The notes beneath the pieces are model-generated. The model was not told where the DNA came from and made no database searches. It was given only the letters and a program-made list of their open reading frames with translations. 39,614 bases of DNA from a virus: positions 1 through 39,614 of IMG/VR virus record IMGVR_UViG_3300027893_000006, one strand, 5' to 3'. Shown here one piece after another: positions 31,945-39,575 of the stretch. How positions within the stretch are numbered: the first letter of the stretch is position 1; the number at the start of each line of letters is the position of its first letter. The position numbers and the translations under genes are program-made.

Positions 31945-32304
31945 TTATTCAACTTTTATACCTTCAGCTTCTAATTCTTCTTGTAAAGAAGTTAATCGTT
32001 CACGTAAATTTTTTAATCGTTTTATTCGCTGGTCAATTTGTTTTACATCTTTTGTTTGTTTTTGTAATTCTTCAAGATGCTTATTTAATTCAATAAGTTT
32101 TTCTGGAGCTTCAATAAATTGTTTTAGAACTTCAGCTTTTTTAGCTTCAATCCCAGCTATATCTTCATCATAAGTTGCTATAATTTTATCAAAATGATTT
32201 AAGATAAAAATATAGTGCTTAATAAGTGCTTCATTAATTTTACGACCTTCAGCTAAAGAATTTAACTTATCTAATTTATTTTGTTTATAACTACATATTC
32301 TCAT
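31945..32304 (-). CDS. Coiled-coil protein C, 119 aa
   Basis: A helical protein, MRICSYKQNKLDKLNSLAEG at the start, with long coiled-coil segments and an end (RERLTSLQEELEAEGIKVE) closely like that of the next gene (REQLEALQKQLETEGVDISS). The two look like relatives sharing a C-terminal helix. I choose ATG 32304 because GGAG lies eight bases upstream; the ATG at 32310 is too close to it. It is read from directly after hammerhead 1. Confidence 0.68.
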   Translation of the reverse strand: MRICSYKQNKLDKLNSLAEGRKINEALIKHYIFILNHFDKIIATYDEDIAGIEAKKAEVLKQFIEAPEKLIELNKHLEELQKQTKDVKQIDQRIKRLKNLRERLTSLQEELEAEGIKVE

Positions 32305-32327
32305 TTTCATTTCTCCAATTTTTGGTT

Positions 32328-32386
32328 ATCTCATCAGTATAACAGAACCACCTGTTATAGACTGGCCGAAATCGGCCAGTTTCGAT
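32328..32386 (-). ncRNA. Type II hammerhead ribozyme 1
   Basis: Reading the minus strand: ATC, GAAA (32383-32380), stem III CTGGCCG/CGGCCAG with a tiny loop (32379-32362), TC (32361-32360), stem I TATAACAG/CTGTTATA with loop GTGGTT (32359-32338), CTGATGA (32337-32331), GAT. All core hammerhead nucleotides are in place with two perfect closed stems; stem II is the open one and only 3 bp (ATC/GAT). Predicted cleavage is after C at 32360. It starts two bases after the stop codon of the gene at 32389. Confidence 0.88.
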
Positions 32387-32388
32387 TT

Positions 32389-32862
32389 TTATATACTACT
32401 AATATCAACGCCTTCTGTTTCGAGTTGCTTTTGTAAAGCTTCAAGTTGCTCACGCATTCTTGCAACTTTTTGTACTTTACGACGTGTTTGCTCATCACCA
32501 AATTTTTCAATATGACTGGCTTTTGTTTCTTTTTCCTCAGCACTTTTAATGAGAATAGCTGCTTTGCAGCGAGCTACGAAAGCCTGATATCTCATATAAG
32601 TAGCAAGGCCAGCAAAATCGCTCTTTTTCAAAGGTAGATGCCTGCGAACATCATAGCCAGCATAAACCACCTTTTCACCATCTTTAATTGCAGATGGAAC
32701 AGCAATAAGTAATCCTTCACTATTTACGGCTGATACAATTTTACCCTCAGTATCACGATACTTTACATCCTTTATGACAAACGCCTTTCGTCCCTTCTTT
32801 TCCTTTTTGTTTTCCTTATTTTCATTTTCTTTACCAGGATTTACTTTGTTTACTTTCGCCAT
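32389..32862 (-). CDS. Coiled-coil protein B, 157 aa
   Basis: A basic protein: a Lys/Asn/Glu-rich start (MAKVNKVNPGKENENKENKK), a middle globular part (VKYRDTEGKIVSAVNSEGLL, then IAVPSAIKDGEKVVYAGYDV, and YMRYQAFVARCKAAIL) and a C-terminal coiled coil (REQLEALQKQLETEGVDISS). Its GGGAGG ribosome binding site is one of the strongest in the window. It has its own promoter and is followed at two bases by hammerhead 1. Likely highly expressed; function unknown. Confidence 0.75.
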   Translation of the reverse strand: MAKVNKVNPGKENENKENKKEKKGRKAFVIKDVKYRDTEGKIVSAVNSEGLLIAVPSAIKDGEKVVYAGYDVRRHLPLKKSDFAGLATYMRYQAFVARCKAAILIKSAEEKETKASHIEKFGDEQTRRKVQKVARMREQLEALQKQLETEGVDISSI

Positions 32863-32914
32863 TTTAGGCCTCCCAATTTTGAATAATATTTTTGTTTAAC
32901 AACCTACTATTTAA

Positions 32915-32942
32915 AGTATAATTCATTTTTTGAAAAAAGCAA
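32915..32942 (-). promoter_or_regulatory. Promoter of coiled-coil gene B
   Basis: TTGCTT (32942-32937), 16-base spacer, TATACT (32920-32915). Its surroundings match the promoter at 33475-33503, including ATTTGCTTTTT before and GTAGGTT after the -10. Confidence 0.65.
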
Positions 32943-32965
32943 ATTTATTTTAATTTATTTTGGTT

Positions 32966-33068
32966 ATCTCATCAGTATAACAGAACCACCTGTTATAGAC
33001 CTCGCTTACTTTAAGGAGTTTCGACCTTTTGACCTAAAGCCATTTCTTTTATTCAGCGAGGTTTCGAT
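32966..33068 (-). ncRNA. Type II hammerhead ribozyme 2
   Basis: Minus strand: ATC (33068-33066), GAAA (33065-33062), stem III CCTCGCT/AGCGAGG (33061-33055 with 33006-33000) enclosing a 48-base insert, TC (32999-32998), stem I TATAACAG/CTGTTATA with loop GTGGTT, CTGATGA (32975-32969), GAT. The core and stem I are identical to hammerhead 1 over 43 bases (32320-32362 and 32958-33000), but stem III differs in sequence while keeping pairing, which is covariation-like. It begins one base after the stop codon of the gene at 33070. Confidence 0.88.
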
Positions 33069-33069
33069 T

Positions 33070-33423
33070 TTAGCTTTCAAGTTCCTTTGTTAGCTTTGCT
33101 AATTGCTCACGTAAAGCAGCAACTTTCTTCTCGGCTTTTGCCTTTTTAGCTTTTTCACGTTCAGCTTTCTTTGCTTCACGTTCAGCTTTCGCCTTTTCTT
33201 TTGCAGCAGCTTTTACAGCAGCATTAGATGAATTTTCAACACGAGTTGCAAAACGATTGATACTGGCAACAATTTTATCTCTGCCAGCTTTTAAATTATC
33301 AGGAAGAGTTGTTATTCTTCCTAAATCACCAGCGATATTACGAATATCGCTTACTACAACAGGAACATCCTGAGTAGTTGGCTTTACAGCCGATTTTGTT
33401 TTATTACTTGTTTTTTTCGCCAT
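33070..33423 (-). CDS. Coiled-coil protein A, 117 aa
   Basis: A basic, Ala/Lys/Glu-rich protein: MAKKTSNKTKSAVKPTTQDV, then a globular part (IRNIAGDLGRITTLPDNLKA), then a long charged helix (AAAKEKAKAEREAKKAEREK) and AALREQLAKLTKELES. Its last helix resembles those of genes B and C. It has its own promoter, a GGAGG binding site and a hammerhead one base after its stop. The same GGAGGCCTAAAATGGC leader occurs before gene B. Confidence 0.75.
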   Translation of the reverse strand: MAKKTSNKTKSAVKPTTQDVPVVVSDIRNIAGDLGRITTLPDNLKAGRDKIVASINRFATRVENSSNAAVKAAAKEKAKAEREAKKAEREKAKKAKAEKKVAALREQLAKLTKELES

Positions 33424-33474
33424 TTTAGGCCTCCAAATTAAACAATTAATTTTTTAGTTTTAACCTACATATAA

Positions 33475-33503
33475 AGTGTAACCTATTTTTAACTAAAAAG
33501 CAA
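33475..33503 (-). promoter_or_regulatory. Promoter of coiled-coil gene A
   Basis: TTGCTT (33503-33498), 17-base spacer, TACACT (33480-33475), followed by TTATATGTAGGTTAAAA. The flanks are similar to the promoter of gene B. Confidence 0.6.
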
Positions 33504-33575
33504 ATGAAAAATTTGTATTTTGTAAAAATTTTTTACGCCCTATAACAACTTAATTTTTTATACAATTTTAATATT

Positions 33576-35597
33576 TTAACGTATTTTACCAGCTATAAAT
33601 TTTCCATCTGGTGCAGTAATAATTTCTTTACCAGCAGCTTCACTCCAATTATTAGGACTCAAACCTAAACCGAATAAAATAGGCACTCTAAATTTTATTG
33701 TTGTATTTTCTAAAGTATCAAGAATATATTTATGTAAATTAGGATCATATAAATTTTCAAGAGGAACGCCATTTAATAATTCATCATGAACATTAGCTCG
33801 CAATTTAATTCCCCATTTTCGAGAATCGGAATTATAACGAGGTGAAATAGCAACCATTCGTTCTTTTATAATATAAGCAGCACAACTTTGAATTAAACTA
33901 TTGAATGCTTTATAGGATGCTTTTCCTGGAAGATATCTACGAAAACCATAAGCATTAAAAATAAATCCACGTAGTTTAGCAACTTCAATTGTTCGCCTTG
34001 AAGTTTCACGTATTTCAGGAAAAGTATAATGATATTTGTCATAAGATTTTTCTGCATGTTCTTTACAAAGTTCCTTAAATTTATTAAGTCGTAATTCAGA
34101 ATCCAATCTCCCATCTTCAATTAATTTATTTACTTTTTCCCCTATAATTTTTATAACATGTTTATCAGACATAAGCCTTCCAACAATAGTTTTTTTACCC
34201 ATTCCATAAGCCATACCAAAATTTTGATTTTTTGCATTGTCTCTTTCCATTAAAAGTAAATCTGCGACCCATTGATGATAATCTGTTGCTGGATCTTCGT
34301 TATATGCTTTTATAGCTTTTTTTATTTTGCAATAATGAACAATTAAACGATATTCAATTTGAGAAGCATCATTTGAAATGTAGCCCTCTCTTTCGTGTGG
34401 ATGAATAAGTTTTTTAGATCTACTATTTTGTTGTTGTGAATTTGGTTTGCTACAAGATAAACGACTTGTTCTAATTGCTTGATTATAATTTGGATGAACT
34501 ATCCCATTAACATTGAGTTTTAAAAAAGTATCAAGAAACAAACTTTTAAATTGTTGTTCTGTTCTATATTCAGTTATAAGATCAACCACTTGTTTTATTT
34601 TTTCATTACTTGTTACTAATGGATGAACTTTATATAAAGCCATTGCATCTTTATCAAAACTTGGTCGACCAGTATCTATCCATCTTCCATCTTTTTTCTC
34701 TTTTATTGTAAGTAAAATTGGTAGTTTAAATTGTTTTAATAAAATCTCTTGTAAACAATTATTTGAATTAGTAAATTCTTTTCGCTCAGTTAATCGCTCA
34801 ATCTTTTTAGCGTTTTCTATCATAATTTTTAATACTTGATAAGATTGTATTTTACATTCCATTTCATTTATTACTAATCCATCTTTCTCCATATCGAATA
34901 AAATAGGAGTTAATTTAATTTCAGTTTCAATTAGATCTTTTACTTTTTCTGATTGTTCATTAGTTGTTTCTTCTATTCGTCTTTGCATATTTTCTTGTAA
35001 AAATCTATACAATTTTCTATTCATTCTTACATCATCATTGGCATATTCTCCGAGTATTTTTATAGGAATATCAGCATAAGATTTTAATTTTGGTTTAAAA
35101 CTATTTAAATATTCTTGAACTCTATCTAAACTACCAGTATCATAATTTAACCAATCTTTACAAAGTGGCTTTAATCCATATTCTAAACGATCACTATAAT
35201 ATAATTTACTTAATGTTAATGTATCTACAAGACGGCATTTAAATTCTACTCCATCTCCAATATCAAACATCATTGCATCAAATTTTACAAGATGATTTAT
35301 CCAATCAGTACATGTGGATAAAATATCTTGTATCCAATTCATTACATTATCTATTAATAAATTATTAGAATCTATAGAGGTATGACGAATAGGGATATAC
35401 CAAATATCTGGAATTTCATCAGCAGTTATACTAAAACCACAAATTTTATCCCCTTTCCAAGGATATAATCCTCCTAATTCGTCATCATTAAAAACTCGTT
35501 TTGTTTCTACATCACAAAATATTTCTTTACGATTTTGTAAATTAGGGAGTTCTGATAATGATTCTATTATATGAAAATTATCACGGAGATTAATCAT
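33576..35597 (-). CDS. polA: Family A DNA polymerase with 3'-5' exonuclease
   Basis: A 673-residue replicative polymerase. Proofreading residues are D29-x-E31, N101...F106-D107 and Y185...D189. The polymerase has motif A D410 (DASQIEYRL), the O-helix R452, K456, F460, Y464 (RDNAKNQNFGMAYG) and motif C H604-D605-E606 (NVHDELL). F460 aligns with Phe762 of E. coli Pol I, which favours discrimination against dideoxynucleotides. There is no 5'-3' exonuclease domain; that activity is the separate gene at 22848. ATG at 35597. Length is typical for phage enzymes. Confidence 0.95.
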   Translation of the reverse strand: MINLRDNFHIIESLSELPNLQNRKEIFCDVETKRVFNDDELGGLYPWKGDKICGFSITADEIPDIWYIPIRHTSIDSNNLLIDNVMNWIQDILSTCTDWINHLVKFDAMMFDIGDGVEFKCRLVDTLTLSKLYYSDRLEYGLKPLCKDWLNYDTGSLDRVQEYLNSFKPKLKSYADIPIKILGEYANDDVRMNRKLYRFLQENMQRRIEETTNEQSEKVKDLIETEIKLTPILFDMEKDGLVINEMECKIQSYQVLKIMIENAKKIERLTERKEFTNSNNCLQEILLKQFKLPILLTIKEKKDGRWIDTGRPSFDKDAMALYKVHPLVTSNEKIKQVVDLITEYRTEQQFKSLFLDTFLKLNVNGIVHPNYNQAIRTSRLSCSKPNSQQQNSRSKKLIHPHEREGYISNDASQIEYRLIVHYCKIKKAIKAYNEDPATDYHQWVADLLLMERDNAKNQNFGMAYGMGKKTIVGRLMSDKHVIKIIGEKVNKLIEDGRLDSELRLNKFKELCKEHAEKSYDKYHYTFPEIRETSRRTIEVAKLRGFIFNAYGFRRYLPGKASYKAFNSLIQSCAAYIIKERMVAISPRYNSDSRKWGIKLRANVHDELLNGVPLENLYDPNLHKYILDTLENTTIKFRVPILFGLGLSPNNWSEAAGKEIITAPDGKFIAGKIR

Positions 35598-35620
35598 AAT
35601 TTAATACTATTTTTTATTTA

Positions 35621-36208
35621 TCATTTAGACATCCAATTTTTATTGTCATTATATAGCCAATCTTTAATAATATTATTATCATAATCATCTTCTAATGTTT
35701 GTTTTGTCCAATGAGGGAGTGTTCTATCTAACATTGCTTTTGCATTATTAGGTTCTACAGCCCAATGTTCTGCAAGTATTTCGAAAGCAACTACATCTAT
35801 AACACCAGAATCAATTATAATATTAGCACAATTAATACAAGCAGAGAACGTCGTAAGTAGAATAGTTTTTCCACGTTGGCCGTTTCGTTTCATTCGTTTT
35901 AAATATTTCATTATAACTCTTGGCTCAGCATGACTACATCCACAAGAACCTTTTATTCCAGAACATTTATTTTCTAATCCAGATGGACCATTTATTGCAG
36001 TATAATGAATTATTAATTCATTTTGTAAATCTACTTCTAAAATAGCAGCACCAACAGCTTTTCGTTTACAAACTTGATTTTTTTCTGCTTCAATTTTTAT
36101 TCGATCAAATGTTCGTAGAACAACTTGCTTAATAAGTTGTTCGAAAGTTGGATTGCCATTTATTTTATAATATGCTTTTAATAAATCTAATTTTGTTTCT
36201 TTTTCCAT
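35621..36208 (-). CDS. dCMP deaminase-family zinc enzyme
   Basis: A 195-residue protein with the zinc-deaminase signature HAE at 93-95 (CSHAEPRVI) and C124-x-x-C127 (SACINCANI), where most relatives have PCxxC. An extra Cys cluster (KCSGIKGSCGC) precedes it, as in several dCMP deaminases that bind a second zinc. It would turn dCMP into dUMP. This sits oddly beside a hydroxymethylase that prefers dCMP, unless flux between C and T pools is balanced. The gene is between the polymerase and the nucleotide kinase. Confidence 0.85.
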   Translation of the reverse strand: MEKETKLDLLKAYYKINGNPTFEQLIKQVVLRTFDRIKIEAEKNQVCKRKAVGAAILEVDLQNELIIHYTAINGPSGLENKCSGIKGSCGCSHAEPRVIMKYLKRMKRNGQRGKTILLTTFSACINCANIIIDSGVIDVVAFEILAEHWAVEPNNAKAMLDRTLPHWTKQTLEDDYDNNIIKDWLYNDNKNWMSK

Positions 36209-36209
36209 T

Positions 36210-36758
36210 TTATATTCCTAATAATTCTCTACGATTTATCCATTCACGCATAATAGTTTCTATACCTATATTTTCAACAAAACAAGGAATTTTTTTCGGT
36301 ACTGGTTGTTGACAATTTTCTGGTAAAATATCTAAACTAAAATCACAATCTCCACCTAATCCATATTCTTTAAATATTTTATTTGCTTCGCATAAAATCG
36401 GCCAATTTAATAAATTTCCACGTTCGTCTTCTCTTATTCGCTGTTCATACCATTCTTCATCTCCAGCAAAAAGAACAACTATTAAACCTCCTACACTTCT
36501 AATCCAACTATTTATTATTTTTAATTCTCTTGGAAAAATTTTATTATGATGATAAGCTAATCCACCAAGATGAAATCTATCTTGTACAGAATAAGGATTT
36601 ATCATTTTTCTATAATCTAAAAAGAAATCAAATATTGATTCATTAGGTCGAGTCATCCAACTATAAACAACTGGATAACCAAGTTCACTAACTCTTTTAA
36701 CAACTTTTTTAGCAAAAGTTGTTTTACCAAGACAATCACTACCTTCTATTATCAACAT
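36210..36758 (-). CDS. Deoxynucleoside monophosphate kinase-like protein
   Basis: A 182-residue P-loop protein resembling thymidylate kinases: IIEGSDCLGKTT at 3-14 with K12, the DRFHLGGLAYHH block with D60-R61 at 60-71, and a lid-like YEQRIREDERG segment. It likely phosphorylates one or more dNMPs, possibly including a modified one made by the locus nearby. The start at 36758 begins on the first core strand. Confidence 0.78.
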   Translation of the reverse strand: MLIIEGSDCLGKTTFAKKVVKRVSELGYPVVYSWMTRPNESIFDFFLDYRKMINPYSVQDRFHLGGLAYHHNKIFPRELKIINSWIRSVGGLIVVLFAGDEEWYEQRIREDERGNLLNWPILCEANKIFKEYGLGGDCDFSLDILPENCQQPVPKKIPCFVENIGIETIMREWINRRELLGI

Positions 36759-36770
36759 TTTTAGTATCCT

Positions 36771-37262
36771 TTAAATTTGGTTTTCTTTTTTTAATCTTTC
36801 ACGGCCAATTAGTAATGCTCTTTTAAAATTTGGTGGTTGCCAATCTTTTCCTTTGTTTCTTAATCGTGGATTAGTAATAGGATTACGTGGAGCTTTTGTT
36901 GCATTCGAATTGCAAACTTCTTCCATTATTTCTTTACTTGGAAGCCAATAACTTACAGCCGTTCCTATAACTACATATAATAAATCACCTAATCCATCAC
37001 TTGCTTTTAATTCATTTCCTTCATTTATTCCTGTCATAAATTCGGCAAGTTCTTCAGCCATTAAATGAAATCTATAAAAAGATTCATTCTTTTTCTTATC
37101 GCATTTCCAATATCTTATAGAAATTTCAGCAACTATAAATGTTAATTTTATAAGAAATTTCATTAAAAAATTTGAAAATCCTTTATTAGCTTTAAGAAAT
37201 AAGCAATAAGGAAATTGATGCTTCTTATGAAATTCATAAATTGCTTTTTGTGTTTCTATCAT
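36771..37262 (-). CDS. MazG-like nucleotide pyrophosphohydrolase
   Basis: A 163-residue helical protein with MazG-family motifs: AEELAEF at 69-75 (E70, E71, E74), DGLGDLLYVVIG at 89-100 (D89, D93) and the following NSNATKAPRNP at 118-128. MazG-like enzymes split dNTPs to dNMPs plus pyrophosphate; phages use them to remove unwanted nucleotides. The first 60 residues are basic and hydrophobic and extend the family core. An AGGA binding site precedes the ATG. Confidence 0.8.
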   Translation of the reverse strand: MIETQKAIYEFHKKHQFPYCLFLKANKGFSNFLMKFLIKLTFIVAEISIRYWKCDKKKNESFYRFHLMAEELAEFMTGINEGNELKASDGLGDLLYVVIGTAVSYWLPSKEIMEEVCNSNATKAPRNPITNPRLRNKGKDWQPPNFKRALLIGRERLKKENQI

Positions 37263-37293
37263 TTTATAATTCCTATAATAATAATAATAAAAA

Positions 37294-37441
37294 TGCTGAT
37301 AATAGGACTATCAACTATTTTCTGGTAGGATAGCTCACCATCATATTCCAAATTGCCAACTATTATCAGCACATAATTTAATTAATAAGCTGATGGACTT
37401 TCAACCCTAATTTATATTTTCCTGTTTTTCTTATCAATTAA
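37294..37441 (-). ncRNA. Two long stem-loops after the SSB-like gene
   Basis: On the minus strand TTAATTGATAAG (37441-37430) pairs with CTTATTAATTAA (37389-37378), 12 bp with one G-U, and TGCTGATAATAG (37371-37360) pairs perfectly with CTATTATCAGCA (37305-37294). CCATCA in the first loop (37396-37391) can pair with TGATGG in the second (37343-37338), a possible kissing contact. The first stem overlaps the stop codon of the upstream gene. It may be a terminator, a processing element or an unknown RNA. Confidence 0.5.
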
Positions 37442-38304
37442 AAATCTTCTTCTGCTTTTACAGCAGCTTCCTCTGGAGAATTAATTTCATCATCTTGTAC
37501 CATAAGACGTTGTTTATTAAATAAATCTTTAAATTCTAAATGTAGATTTTGCATTGTTTCAGCTTCTTCTGGAAGAATAATTGAAGGTTCTGCTGATTCA
37601 AATTGAAAACCATACCATTTTCTTGTTGCATCTGGAACATGATGAATTGTTTTTAATTTCCAAACTTGAGCCCAAAGAGGAACCTGCATTGATTTTCCTC
37701 TTATATTTTGTCTTCGAAGTGAAACCGCTGAAATGAAATTTTTACCTTGAGTCCATTCACCTCTTTCAAAAGAAAGTGTTACTGGAGTTCCAACAAGCGG
37801 ATGATCTCCATAAATAAGACCAATAAATCTAAGATGTTCTACATAACCATAATACATCTTATCTTTATCAGGCATATTATCTTGTCCTTCATAAAGTTCT
37901 ATTCTTGTATCAGCGTTCTTAGATTTAGCTGCAAGTTCACTGGTGGGATCATGACTACGATCTAAAATCATTGGACCTGTGCCTTTTAAATCACGCCATT
38001 TTGCCCATTCAGGGAAGAAAAATAAAGGAACAAAACAAAAAGAATTAGGCTCTTCTTTGTGTTTACAAATCATTACATCCCCAGGACGAATGATAACAGA
38101 ACCAACACCAAAATTAGAAATTAATTCAGCATCAGTTGTAGCTTGGATAATCTTAAAACGAGGAACAATACGATATTCTTTAAGAGTATCCAAACTTTCA
38201 TCTTGCTCAACATATTTAGCAAGATAATTTGGATCAATCCCTTCCACTTTATTTATTGCTGTTTCTGTCCGTGAACTTTTTTGACCACCATTTTCTTTCA
38301 CCAT
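37438..38304 (-). CDS. Probable single-stranded DNA-binding protein analogue
   Basis: A 288-residue protein next to replication genes. The body is beta-rich with aromatic residues (FGVGSVIIRPGDVMICKHKE, then MYYGYVEHLRFIGLIYGDHP) and the last 25 residues are acidic and end in EEDF, as do single-strand-binding proteins such as T7 gp2.5 that use an acidic tail ending in an aromatic residue. The function is inferred from these traits and the strong, separate promoter and GAGGAG binding site, which suit an abundant protein. No direct family match is claimed. Confidence 0.55.
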   Translation of the reverse strand: MVKENGGQKSSRTETAINKVEGIDPNYLAKYVEQDESLDTLKEYRIVPRFKIIQATTDAELISNFGVGSVIIRPGDVMICKHKEEPNSFCFVPLFFFPEWAKWRDLKGTGPMILDRSHDPTSELAAKSKNADTRIELYEGQDNMPDKDKMYYGYVEHLRFIGLIYGDHPLVGTPVTLSFERGEWTQGKNFISAVSLRRQNIRGKSMQVPLWAQVWKLKTIHHVPDATRKWYGFQFESAEPSIILPEEAETMQNLHLEFKDLFNKQRLMVQDDEINSPEEAAVKAEEDF

Positions 38305-38347
38305 TTAAATTCTCCTCAATAATTAATTTAGGTTTATCAAAACCCAT

Positions 38348-38375
38348 ACTATATGGTTTATTTTATTTAACGCAA
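38348..38375 (-). promoter_or_regulatory. Promoter of the SSB-like gene
   Basis: TTGCGT (38375-38370), 16-base spacer, TATAGT (38353-38348), about 45 bases before the start. It resembles the promoters of coiled-coil genes A and B. Confidence 0.55.
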
Positions 38376-38406
38376 GTGAAAAATAAAATTATTTTAATTT
38401 CTCATT

Positions 38407-39102
38407 TCATTTCTCCTTTCTTTTTCTATAAACTGTTATATATTGTGGATATTGTTTTCCAAATCCTTTTGGTATTTGTTTCCCTTCATTCATTTGTTTT
38501 GTTAAAAATTCTACAACTGTTTTCCAATCTAATTTTAATATCCCTAATTCTGCAACTTTTTTTGGAACATCAAAATAATCTGTAAGTTGATAATATTCTT
38601 CGGTAAATTTATTTGGAAGAGCAGCTTGCATTTTTACATCTGGAATACCAGTTGCTAATTGCCCATCAACTTGCATTTTAATTGAAGGATCAGATAATGA
38701 ATTTTGCACAAGTCGATAGGCTATAATCTGTCCACATAGGTCTTTTCTTGCTTTTACCTCTTTACGAAGTTCATCAAATAGATTTTCTAACTCTCTACAA
38801 ATAAACCCAAAATCACAAAGTTCTTCACTATTTAATTTTTTAGATTTTATTTGTTCATTATTTTTTGCTAAAAATCCATAAACTAAATTATAAACAGATT
38901 GAACTTCTTCTTGTATATTTATAAATTCTTTAATTATTTCTGTAGAAGGTTCTTCAGTTATTTTTTCAAATATTTTCTTATCTTTAGATTCTAATTTTAA
39001 TTTTGGAAATTTTTTATTACAAAAAGGACAATTATCTAATCGCTTTTCTACAATAAAAAATTCCTTACAATATATACAATGTTGTGCAATTCGTTTTTCC
39101 AT
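38407..39102 (-). CDS. Zinc-ribbon protein with helical body, 231 aa
   Basis: C9/C12 (QHCIYCKEF) and C25/C28 (DNCPFCNKKF) form an N-terminal zinc ribbon. The rest is mostly helical (KIFEKITEEPSTEIIKEFIN), with a central segment rich in Gln and Leu and a basic end (YITVYRKRKEK). It has no known catalytic motif. It lies immediately upstream of the SSB-like gene, so a replication or transcription role is possible. I use the ATG at 39102; a GTG at 39111 is in frame. Confidence 0.6.
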   Translation of the reverse strand: MEKRIAQHCIYCKEFFIVEKRLDNCPFCNKKFPKLKLESKDKKIFEKITEEPSTEIIKEFINIQEEVQSVYNLVYGFLAKNNEQIKSKKLNSEELCDFGFICRELENLFDELRKEVKARKDLCGQIIAYRLVQNSLSDPSIKMQVDGQLATGIPDVKMQAALPNKFTEEYYQLTDYFDVPKKVAELGILKLDWKTVVEFLTKQMNEGKQIPKGFGKQYPQYITVYRKRKEK

Positions 39103-39114
39103 TTTTCTCACTTT

Positions 39115-39243
39115 TTATTTAATTTCGAATATAGAAGATTCAACTAAATCATTCTTTTTACACACAGGACATTTTGGCATATCGACTAATGGAATATTCT
39201 TAGTTTTCCATTGAAAATTACAGCGATGACATTTATGATTCAT
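39115..39243 (-). CDS. Small zinc-ribbon protein, 42 aa
   Basis: MNHKCHRCNFQWKTKNIPLV, then DMPKCPVCKKNDLVESSIFE. Cysteines at 5, 8, 25 and 28 form two knuckles spaced 17 residues apart, a clear zinc ribbon. The frame ends 12 bases before the next gene start. Confidence 0.68.
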   Translation of the reverse strand: MNHKCHRCNFQWKTKNIPLVDMPKCPVCKKNDLVESSIFEIK

Positions 39244-39365
39244 TTTATTCTACCCTTTTGTTTCTTTTTCATTTTATATGTATTCCTTAATTAACTTTTC
39301 ACTTTTCATTTTTCAAAATTTAATAAATCATTTAAGTCTAAGCAGCGATGGTCTGATTGCTTAAT

Positions 39366-39575
39366 TTAACATTCTTTTTTCTTTTTAATACATTTTTTAT
39401 GAGCACGAACATAATCAAATAAATTTGAACAACCAACTGATCTTTGCCAAAATCGAATTGGTTTATTACAAAGATAGCAAATCTTAGATTGTTGTTTCAT
39501 CCATTTTAATTTTCGTTGTTCAATCCAACTAAATGTATCATGATCATTTTTAGATTTAACCCATGAATTTTTCAT
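39366..39575 (-). CDS. Small Cys-containing protein, 69 aa
   Basis: A 69-residue basic protein. C33-YL-C36 followed by NKPI and a later AHKKC with C62 resemble the metal-binding knuckles of HNH-like or zinc-finger proteins, but the catalytic pair is not evident. The ATG at 39575 is preceded by five copies of TTCAT (39571-39595), read as ATGAA on the minus strand. A 122-base gap without a convincing gene follows it. Confidence 0.5.
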   Translation of the reverse strand: MKNSWVKSKNDHDTFSWIEQRKLKWMKQQSKICYLCNKPIRFWQRSVGCSNLFDYVRAHKKCIKKKKEC

